A DNA stretch of 64,000 bases from JACQFV01 sp964593585. Its GTDB lineage: Bacteria; Zixibacteria; MSB-5A5; WJJR01. The stretch's first letter is position 1, and the number at the start of each line of letters is the position of its first letter. Under the pieces are notes generated by a model that worked only from the letters and a program-made list of their open reading frames with translations, did not search any database and was not told the origin of the DNA. The DNA lies in NCBI GenBank assembly GCA_964593585.1, contig CAZQIZ010000003.1, positions 124,001 through 188,000 on the forward strand, in the 5' to 3' direction. Shown piece after piece: positions 57,494 through 64,000 of this stretch. The position numbers and the translations under genes were made by a program.

Positions 57494-59272
57494 ATGTACC
57501 TGCCGTTGCGCACAAAGATTCTCCTGGTGGCCGCGGGAGCGGCCGTGATCGCGCTGGGCACGGCCCTCTGGGCGGTCAGTTACCAGTTGGAGCGGCGCAT
57601 GGCCGACCAAATCGCCGACCGACTCGCGGCGGCCGAGTCCACGTTCCTGCAATGGAAGGATGAACACCGGGCGCATTTGTCGGTCGAGGCGCGGATCGTG
57701 GCTCATGACCCCCGTTTCTTCGCCGCCGTCGCCGAGGGTGACGAGGCAACCGCACTGCCGATTGCACGCGAGTTTCAGGCAATCGCCGCCAGTGATCTGT
57801 TCTTGGTCTGTGATGAGCGTGGCCGCCGGCTGGCGCACCTGGGCGCGCAAGCCGCAATCATCGAAATCGATTGGCCCCAGCGGCTCCCGCCGGTTGAAGA
57901 TGCGGTCCAGTGGGACGATCGCCTCTATCTGCTCCAGTCGCAGGCGGTCACCGTGGGCATGGATACCCTCGGTTATGTTGCTCTCGGTATGCGCGTCAAC
58001 GAGGAATTGGCGCACAGCATGGGGCGGATCGCCGGCGCCGACGTGCTCTTCTTTGACGATCACGGTGTTTTCGGATCGACGCTTTCGCCCGCGCAGTCGC
58101 TCGAGTACTTGAGCGAATTCAAGGCCTCCGGAGCGTCGAGTTCATCCGATGCGCCGGGCCGGATGCAGATCGGAGGCGACCGGGTGTTGACAAGGGTCGG
58201 CCGTCTGACCGACTCGCCCGGGGCGGCCTACGCGGTCGTCATGTCGCTGGACCGCAATCTGGCGCCGCAAATCGGTGATCTGCGACGCACCGTGCTATGG
58301 GTCGGCCTGTTGGCGCTGGCATTCGCCTTCGCCGTCTCTTGGAGCGTCGCCCGGCGGGTCACCGCCCGGATACCGCAGTTGGTGGCCGCGGTCGAGGCGG
58401 TGGCACATGGCCAATACGACCGACCGGTCAGCCACGATGCGCACGATGAACTGCGGGCGGTGGCCGAGGCGGTGGATCGGATGCGTCACGAACTGGCCGA
58501 CCAGATCGAAGCGATCCACCGCGCCGAGGCCGAGCGCATCGCTTCCGAACGGCTGGCGGTCATCGGCAAGATGTCCTCCAGCATCATTCACGATTTCAAG
58601 ACGCCGATGCAGGTCATCCGCACTGCCGTGGAGCTCTCCTCGGCGGCCTCCGCGTCGGAAAGCAAGCGTGCGGAGTACGCACGCATGATCTTGCGCGAAC
58701 TCGATCGAATGGTTCGGATGGCGCAGGACTTGATGAGTTTTGCGCGCGGCGAACGGCAGATGAGCCGGACGGTGATCGACCTTGTGGCGTTCATGGAGGC
58801 GGCCGTTGCCAACTGGCGACAAATCGGCGACGCCAAAGGTTTGCGCGTGGAGTTTGAATGCCCGCTGGCCAACTTCGCGATGGCCGTGGACGAGATCAAG
58901 TTGCGGCGGGCGCTGGACAACATCGTCATTAACGCGGTTGAGGCGCTCGCGCCGGGCGGACGGATCGAGGTGGTCTGCCGGCAATCCGTCGATGACGTTG
59001 TGATTCGCATCGCCGACAACGGCCCCGGCATCCCCCCCGAATTCCAGGCCGCCATCTTCGAGCCATTTGCCACTTTCGGGAAGGCCAACGGTACCGGGCT
59101 CGGACTGGCGATGGCCCGCAAAGCGATCGAAGACCACGGCGGTGCGATATCCTTTGAAACCGCCCCGAGTACAGGCACGACGTTTACTGTGACGCTGCCA
59201 TTGCCTGCCGTCGACGGACTGCGGGAGCATACTGAAAACTCTGAGGAATCTTATGCGTCAACGACTGCTTAG
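57494..59272 (+). CDS. Sensor histidine kinase with large periplasmic domain
   Basis: 592 residues. A membrane helix (7-29), a periplasmic sensing domain (about 30-265, Cache-like) and a second helix (about 266-290) are followed by a HAMP domain. The core is then KMSSSIIHDFKTPMQVIRTA with phosphorylated His366, LRRALDNIVINAVEAL (N-box), IADNGPGIPPEFQAAIFEPF and NGTGLGLAMARKAIEDHGG. The final 25 residues are disordered. It begins 17 bases after the cupredoxin gene. No response regulator is adjacent. It probably senses a periplasmic signal, possibly the state of the copper protein encoded before it. Confidence 0.88.
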   Translation: MYLPLRTKILLVAAGAAVIALGTALWAVSYQLERRMADQIADRLAAAESTFLQWKDEHRAHLSVEARIVAHDPRFFAAVAEGDEATALPIAREFQAIAASDLFLVCDERGRRLAHLGAQAAIIEIDWPQRLPPVEDAVQWDDRLYLLQSQAVTVGMDTLGYVALGMRVNEELAHSMGRIAGADVLFFDDHGVFGSTLSPAQSLEYLSEFKASGASSSSDAPGRMQIGGDRVLTRVGRLTDSPGAAYAVVMSLDRNLAPQIGDLRRTVLWVGLLALAFAFAVSWSVARRVTARIPQLVAAVEAVAHGQYDRPVSHDAHDELRAVAEAVDRMRHELADQIEAIHRAEAERIASERLAVIGKMSSSIIHDFKTPMQVIRTAVELSSAASASESKRAEYARMILRELDRMVRMAQDLMSFARGERQMSRTVIDLVAFMEAAVANWRQIGDAKGLRVEFECPLANFAMAVDEIKLRRALDNIVINAVEALAPGGRIEVVCRQSVDDVVIRIADNGPGIPPEFQAAIFEPFATFGKANGTGLGLAMARKAIEDHGGAISFETAPSTGTTFTVTLPLPAVDGLREHTENSEESYASTTA

Positions 59273-60380
59273 CACGCTGATGGCAGGGATCATCGCCGCC
59301 AATGCCGTACCAGCCTCGGCGGAAGTATCAATCAGCGCCTTGATGTCCGTAGTGGCGCGCCAACGCGACGCCGCAATTGAAAGCCATCGCACCAACTTTG
59401 GAATTACGCCGTATGATGCCGCCTACGCCCGCATCTTCCTGGATGCAGCCGTCAGCGACCGTCTCTCGGCATTCCTCCAGTGGTTCGCCCACGACTACGA
59501 AGGCGCGTTCTTCTATGGCGCATACGTCCGCTACGACCACACACCCAACACGCACCTCGAGGCGGGCCTGATTCCGGTTCCAGTCGGTTTGTGGCCGCCG
59601 CGCACGTACGCCGACAAAAATCCGCTTGTATCGGTGCCGGCCATCTACCAGTACAAGACCGCACTCGACGGATACGGCGAGTTGCAGCGCGCACTGCCGG
59701 AGCTGCTCGGCGAGCGCGGACAATCGGCGCATGCGCCGGTGCTCTACGATTTCTGTTGGAACACCGGGATTCACGGATACGCCTCCTACGGCGACTTCGA
59801 CTTTGGAGTGGCGGTACTCAACGGCTCCCTGGGCATGCCGCGGCGCGAAGTGGTCTACAGCCAACCGGCGGCCGCGGCGCATGTCAACTGGGTTCCCAGC
59901 GCCTATCTGACGCTCGGCGGCTGGGCGGCGGCGGGACCGTGGATGTCGCCGCACTTTGAGTCGGACTTGCCCGCGGGTGAGGCAATCGAGGACTACGAAC
60001 AACTCACCGCCGGCGGGTTGCTGCAGGCGGCCGCCGGTCATGCCGAGGTTAACGCTGAGTGTGTCATCAATCGCTTCGAGCACCCGTATTTCGGCAATCT
60101 GGACAACCTCGGCGGCTATGCGGATTTGACGTATTCCTTTCTCACCCGCTGGTGGACAGCGATTCGATTCGATGCCCTGACGTTCTCGGAAATTGATGAG
60201 GATCTCTCGGCCGAACGGTCGCGGTGGGATTACCCGTTCGTACGGGTCGAATTGGGCCTCGGCCGACGTCTGGCCGAACATGCCCGGCTCAAGGCCGTGG
60301 CTCAGTTCATCCGTTTCCAGGACGCGCCGGCCGCTCTCGACGGCGAAGTTTATGCGCTCCAACTGACCGTCCGGCTGTAG
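59253..60380 (+). CDS. Outer-membrane protein, porin-like
   Basis: 375 residues. A signal peptide (MRQRLLSTLMAGIIAANAVP, cleavage near ASA) and amphipathic strands with many Tyr, Trp and Gly residues (HTPNTHLEAGLIPVPVGLWP, RVELGLGRRLAEHARLKAVA) end in LQLTVRL. The NTHLEAGLIPVPVGLW segment is the kind of strand-turn-strand seen in phosphate-selective-type porins. The start lies 20 bases inside the histidine kinase gene, so translation is coupled. The transported substrate is unknown. It may feed the cupredoxin-kinase pair, for example by letting copper or a ligand across. Confidence 0.75.
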   Translation: MRQRLLSTLMAGIIAANAVPASAEVSISALMSVVARQRDAAIESHRTNFGITPYDAAYARIFLDAAVSDRLSAFLQWFAHDYEGAFFYGAYVRYDHTPNTHLEAGLIPVPVGLWPPRTYADKNPLVSVPAIYQYKTALDGYGELQRALPELLGERGQSAHAPVLYDFCWNTGIHGYASYGDFDFGVAVLNGSLGMPRREVVYSQPAAAAHVNWVPSAYLTLGGWAAAGPWMSPHFESDLPAGEAIEDYEQLTAGGLLQAAAGHAEVNAECVINRFEHPYFGNLDNLGGYADLTYSFLTRWWTAIRFDALTFSEIDEDLSAERSRWDYPFVRVELGLGRRLAEHARLKAVAQFIRFQDAPAALDGEVYALQLTVRL

Positions 60381-60466
60381 TTGACACCGGGGGCCGGATG
60401 GTTTTCCTTAAAGGCACGGGCCGTCCTCCCTGCGATCCGGATAACCGCGGACAAGAAGGTCTCTGA

Positions 60467-63445
60467 ATGTTGAAGTCGACACGCTTGTCTCTGCCTGCGC
60501 GCCTGGCCATCCTGGTCGCGGCGGTTGTCTTTGGCGCCGCCGCGCCACGATCGGGCATTGATGTCACCACCGCCGATCAGATCAAGACCGCGCCGGTGAC
60601 CACGCTTCCGGAACCGACCGGATCGCTGACGTTGGACGAATTGCGCGCCTATGTCGACTCGGCCTACTCACTGACCCGCGGCCAGCCAGCGAGCCCCGGC
60701 AGTGACGATGCCCTTGAAATCATCTATGGCACTGATGACCGGCATGACCTTTACACCGTCACCGATCCACAGCAATTGTTCGTCGCGCAGGCGACCTGCC
60801 TGGTCGTCGGCGAAAGCGAATTGATCGACAACGGCAACGGAACCTTCACGCTGTTGGCCGATCCGTGGGTGGGCACGTCCCAGGGCGCGCTCTGTTTCGA
60901 TGAGCCCTTCCGCGGGCAGTTGACCGCGGGATTCTGCTCGGGATTCCTGGTCGGGCCGGACCTGTTGGCCACCGCCGGGCACTGCATTACCAACAGCGGC
61001 AGCTGCGGCAGCAGCGCTTTTGTGTTCGGTTTTGCGCAGATCGGCGCTTCGGCGCCGCCTTCGACCACCATCCCCGCCGCGAACGTCTACTTCTGCGACG
61101 GCATCGTGAACCGTCAGTACACCGGCGAGTTCGATCACACGATTCTGCGTCTGGATCGTCCAGTAGTGAATCGCGCACCGCTGCCAATTCGCCGCAACGG
61201 ATCAGTCGCTAACGGCGATCCGATTTTCGTGGTTGGGCATCCGGTGGCCCTGCCGATGAAGGTGGCCGACAACGCCGAAGTGAAGAACGCGAACGGTACC
61301 ATCGGTTGGTTTCAGGCCAACACCGACACCTATGGCGGCAATTCCGGTTCACCGGTCTTCGGCGTCAACTCCGGCGTGGTTGAAGGGATCCTGGTGCGGG
61401 GCGCGCCGGATTTCGTGGAGGTGGGCGGCTGTGTGCGTTCCAACGTGGTCCCCAACTCCGGCAACCCGGGCAGCGGACTGGATTTTGAGGAGATCAGCAA
61501 GACATTCGCGTTTCAAGCGTATGTGCCGGACCTGACCTCGCCGCGCGGGAGCGTGACTTTGGGCCGCGCGCTGTACAAGTGCGACACCCTGGTGACGCTG
61601 GAGCTGCGCGATGACGATTTGCGCGGGCATTTGACCGCCGACGTCGAGGTTCACACCAACGCCGGCGACAGCGAGATGGTGGTCCTGGCTGAAACCGGCG
61701 ATTCCTCCGGGATCTTCCAGGGCGCCGTGGCCACGCAGGGCGGGAGTCCATCGCCGGGCAATGGCTTGGTGGATGCAACTCATGGCGACAGTCTGTTGGC
61801 GGTGTATGCCGATGCCGACAATGGCGCCGGTGTTCCGGCCGCCGACACCGCGTGGGCACGGATCGACTGCGTCGGACCGATTGTCTCCAATGTCAACACA
61901 CCGGTCGTCCTCGGCTCCTATGCCGCGGTCGCCTTCGACACCGATGAGCCGGCCTCTTCGAACATCCGCTATGGACTGGTGTGTGTCAATCGGACCGGAG
62001 CCGCGTCGGGCGCGGTGACCACATCGCATCTGGTTGGCGTCGGCGGGCTGGTTCCATTGACGACGTACTACTTCACAGTCACTGCCATCGATGCCGCCGG
62101 CAATCCGGCTACCGCCGACAATGGCGGGGCCTGTTTCTCCTTCACGACCACCGACCAGGCCGACTACTTCACCGAGCAGTTCACCACCGGCGACAACGAC
62201 CTGGACTTCCGTACGTTGACCTTCACGCCGGATGGGTCGAGTGATTTCTACGCCTTGTGCGTCGAACCGGCGACGGTCTTCCCCACAAACCCTGCCACCG
62301 GCACGCTGGTGTCGCTGGCTGATGATGGTTCCGCGCAAGTCGTTCTCGGCAGCGGCGCGTCGTTTCCGTTCTATGGCGCGAACTACACGTCGCTCTACAT
62401 CAACGCCAACGGCAATCTGACCTTTGGCGCCTCGAGCAGCGTCTACGACGAGACGATCGCGGCGCACTTCGGTCTGCCACGAATCTCCCTGCTTTTCGAC
62501 GATCTGAATCCGGCGCAGGGCAGCGGCGCCATCCGCCGCCAGCAGTTTGCCGACCGGATGGTTGTCACCTATCAGAATATTCCGGAATACAACGTCGCCA
62601 ACTTCAACAGCGCCCAGGTCGAGCTGTATTTTGACGGACGCATCGTCATCACCTATCTCGGCGTCGACGCGGCCGACGGACTGGCGGGATTGTCGCGGGG
62701 AACCGGTGTGCCGTTGGACTTCATTGAGTCCGACCTGTCCGCCTATGGCGGCTGCGCCTGCCCGGATGTCGATGGCGACGGGGTCTGTGATATCGACGAC
62801 AACTGCGTGCTGACACCCAATCCCTTGCAGGAGGATCTCGACGCCGATTCTGTCGGCGACGCCTGCGACAATTGCCCGGCCGCCGCCAATCCCGCGCAGT
62901 CCGATCTGGACGGCGACACTGTCGGTGATGTTTGTGACAATTGCCTGGCGCTGGTCAATCCCGCGCAGGAGGACGGCGACGGCGACGGTGTCGGTGATCT
63001 TTGCGACAACTGCCCGCTTGTGTCCAATCCCACGCAGTCGGATGTCGACGCCGATTCGGTGGGTGACGCCTGCGACAACTGCCCCGCCATCGCCAACAAG
63101 TCGCAGGCCGACACCGACGGCGACAAGGTGGCCGACGCCTGCGACAACTGCCCGTACTTTGTCAATCCCGATCAAGTCGGCTGCCTGCATCAGGGCGATC
63201 CGGTCGCGGACAGCGTGCTCAATGTGTTCGATGTCGTGGCCACTGTCGAAGTGGCATTCCGGGGCGGAGCTCCCATCCTCGATGCGGAATGCCCCCATGC
63301 ACCCGCCGGGCGCACGGACACCAACTGCGACGGCATCACGAACATCATGGATGTCATCAACGTGATCGATGCAGCCTTCCGTGGCAGCGCACCAACGACC
63401 TGCAATCCCTGCGCGTGCAACTCATACCCGACCGGCTGCCCATAG
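60467..63445 (+). CDS. Secreted trypsin-like serine protease with FN3-like, TSP3 and dockerin repeats
   Basis: 992 residues with a signal peptide (SLPARLAILVAAVVFGAAA). The protease domain (about 100-350) has the triad His172 in ATAGHCITN, Asp223 in EFDHTILRLDRP and Ser293 in YGGNSGSPVFG. Next come beta-sandwich segments, then a nidogen-like or beta-rich domain near 630-755 (FPFYGANYTSLYINANGNLT). From about 765 to 905 there are thrombospondin type 3 repeats (DxDxDGxGDxCDNCP). The C-terminus has a dockerin-like pair of EF-hand loops (ADSVLNVFDVVATVEVAFRG, then TNCDGITNIMDVINVIDAAF). Calcium binding is likely. The protein is probably displayed at the surface or assembled with cohesin-like partners. 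A terminator follows the stop. Confidence 0.88.
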   Translation: MLKSTRLSLPARLAILVAAVVFGAAAPRSGIDVTTADQIKTAPVTTLPEPTGSLTLDELRAYVDSAYSLTRGQPASPGSDDALEIIYGTDDRHDLYTVTDPQQLFVAQATCLVVGESELIDNGNGTFTLLADPWVGTSQGALCFDEPFRGQLTAGFCSGFLVGPDLLATAGHCITNSGSCGSSAFVFGFAQIGASAPPSTTIPAANVYFCDGIVNRQYTGEFDHTILRLDRPVVNRAPLPIRRNGSVANGDPIFVVGHPVALPMKVADNAEVKNANGTIGWFQANTDTYGGNSGSPVFGVNSGVVEGILVRGAPDFVEVGGCVRSNVVPNSGNPGSGLDFEEISKTFAFQAYVPDLTSPRGSVTLGRALYKCDTLVTLELRDDDLRGHLTADVEVHTNAGDSEMVVLAETGDSSGIFQGAVATQGGSPSPGNGLVDATHGDSLLAVYADADNGAGVPAADTAWARIDCVGPIVSNVNTPVVLGSYAAVAFDTDEPASSNIRYGLVCVNRTGAASGAVTTSHLVGVGGLVPLTTYYFTVTAIDAAGNPATADNGGACFSFTTTDQADYFTEQFTTGDNDLDFRTLTFTPDGSSDFYALCVEPATVFPTNPATGTLVSLADDGSAQVVLGSGASFPFYGANYTSLYINANGNLTFGASSSVYDETIAAHFGLPRISLLFDDLNPAQGSGAIRRQQFADRMVVTYQNIPEYNVANFNSAQVELYFDGRIVITYLGVDAADGLAGLSRGTGVPLDFIESDLSAYGGCACPDVDGDGVCDIDDNCVLTPNPLQEDLDADSVGDACDNCPAAANPAQSDLDGDTVGDVCDNCLALVNPAQEDGDGDGVGDLCDNCPLVSNPTQSDVDADSVGDACDNCPAIANKSQADTDGDKVADACDNCPYFVNPDQVGCLHQGDPVADSVLNVFDVVATVEVAFRGGAPILDAECPHAPAGRTDTNCDGITNIMDVINVIDAAFRGSAPTTCNPCACNSYPTGCP
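62761..63180 (+). repeat. Thrombospondin type 3 calcium-binding repeats within the protease gene
   Basis: Five to six copies of an Asp-rich unit of about 25 residues, each ending CDNCP or a variant, run in tandem. The period follows the gene's reading frame, so these are protein repeats, not a mobile or CRISPR array. Confidence 0.8.
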
Positions 63446-63472
63446 ACGTCGCCAACACGCTGAAAATGAAGA

Positions 63473-63500
63473 CGGGCCGGTCGAATGACCGGCCCGTTTT
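63473..63500 (+). terminator. Rho-independent terminator after the protease gene
   Basis: CGGGCCGGTC (63473-63482) and GACCGGCCCG (63487-63496) form a perfect 10-base stem with loop GAAT, followed by TTTT (63497-63500). It lies between two convergent genes and may serve both. Confidence 0.8.
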
Positions 63501-63524
63501 GACTGGCCTTATTGATTGCCCTGC

Positions 63525-64000
63525 TCAGCACTTCCAGCGACGCGAAAGATGCGAGGCCTCCGCGCCGTCTTCTGCCGCGGCGAATTCCTCCAACCGGACC
63601 GGCAGGCGCCTGGCGCCCCAGTCACCCGGACGCGACTCGAACAGGCCGGCGATCACTGTCCCGCACCGTCCGCATGCCCCGCGATCGTCCAGCCGCCAAT
63701 CGGTCATCACATACCAGTCGCGCCCGATCAATTTCTCGCCGCAGGATGGACAGTAGGTGGATTCACCGTCTTCGTCATGCACGTTGCCGGTATAGGCGTA
63801 GCGCACGCCATTCTGCCGGGCGATCCGCCGGGCGCGCGACAGCGTTGCGGCCGGGGTGCGCGGACGGTCGGTCATCTTCCAGTCGGGATGGAACGCGGTG
63901 AAATGCATCGGCACATCGGAGCCGAGATTGTTGACCACCCACCGTGACATCGCATCCAGCTCGGGGTCGGTGTCATTGACGCCGGGAATCAGCAGCGTGG
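63525..64000 (-). CDS. AmmeMemoRadiSam system radical SAM enzyme, C-terminal part (5' cut by window end)
   Basis: The frame is open to the edge and continues upstream of the window. The visible end reads TLLIPGVNDTDPELDAMSRW, then VPMHFTAFHPDWKMTDRPRT, YAYTGNVHDEDGESTYCPSC and GRDWYVMTDWRLDDRGACGR. These are the last blocks of the radical SAM protein that accompanies MEMO1/AMMECR1 homologues. The two CxxC pairs (CPSC and CGRC) form the usual zinc ribbon near the C-terminus. The radical SAM CxxxCxxC cluster lies beyond the window. About 40 residues after the second CxxC are not conserved in a way I recognise. Confidence 0.88.
   Translation of the reverse strand, partial: TLLIPGVNDTDPELDAMSRWVVNNLGSDVPMHFTAFHPDWKMTDRPRTPAATLSRARRIARQNGVRYAYTGNVHDEDGESTYCPSCGEKLIGRDWYVMTDWRLDDRGACGRCGTVIAGLFESRPGDWGARRLPVRLEEFAAAEDGAEASHLSRRWKC

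Noticed and set aside
62761..63180. Regularly spaced DNA similarity that could suggest a CRISPR or tandem repeat array
   Set aside because: The period follows codons of thrombospondin type 3 repeats within one long reading frame, and the copies differ at third positions.

Overview
This is a GC-rich bacterial window densely packed with genes. Several traits point to a Gram-negative member of the FCB superphylum. One is a secreted protein ending in a type IX secretion-like tail (QNYPNPFNPSTTI). Another is a large secreted protease ending in thrombospondin type 3 and dockerin-like repeats. There are also many outer-membrane barrels and multihaem cytochromes. A candidate phylum such as Zixibacteria would fit, but that placement is inference from protein style; no marker gene is present.

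Layout. (1) 1-7396: the end of a biotin-dependent acyl-CoA carboxylase, HMG-CoA lyase, a crotonase and a receiver protein, then a complete branched-chain amino acid ABC transporter (livK-H-M-G-F). With CstA (7440-9104) and glutamate dehydrogenase (10889-12211) this reads as amino acid and peptide scavenging with leucine breakdown. (2) 12528-15445: a TonB-dependent receptor broken by a frameshift and an in-frame TGA. (3) 15579-22781: membrane proteins, a TIGR01777-type epimerase, a secreted tandem DUF4397 protein, DUF378, and an XRE-cupin regulator with a methyltransferase. (4) 22783-32866: an electron-transfer block on the minus strand, with five multihaem c-type cytochromes (about 54 haem sites) and an outer-membrane barrel. 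Two of the cytochromes are fused to membrane cytochrome b domains. (5) 33252-39188: a cNMP-domain histidine kinase, DUF3307, and a frameshifted tandem cyclase-NTPase-TPR protein built like animal soluble adenylyl cyclase. (6) 40130-44149: a flavinylation operon (outer-membrane protein, ApbE, FMN-binding protein, small membrane protein) next to a DtxR-type regulator. Two DtxR-like boxes lie in front of the two units.

(7) 44261-54502: a tight minus-strand run that may be one operon. In order of transcription it encodes an NTT-type nucleotide transporter with HEAT repeats, a cNMP-binding protein, a PAS histidine kinase, a receiver-PP2C phosphatase, a second receiver, an Omp85-like barrel, and a lipoprotein with apparent protein-kinase motifs (HxDxKxxN, DFG). 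This is the most unusual combination in the window. (8) 54628-63445: PAP2 phosphatase, a sorbosone/glucose dehydrogenase-like protein, a cupredoxin-histidine kinase-outer-membrane protein unit, and the multidomain protease. (9) 63525-64000: the C-terminal part of an AmmeMemoRadiSam radical SAM enzyme, cut by the window edge.

No rRNA, tRNA, CRISPR array, insertion sequence or prophage was recognised. Start sites were chosen by reading ribosome binding sites, overlaps and signal peptides by eye. Functional calls come from recognised motifs, not from database searches.
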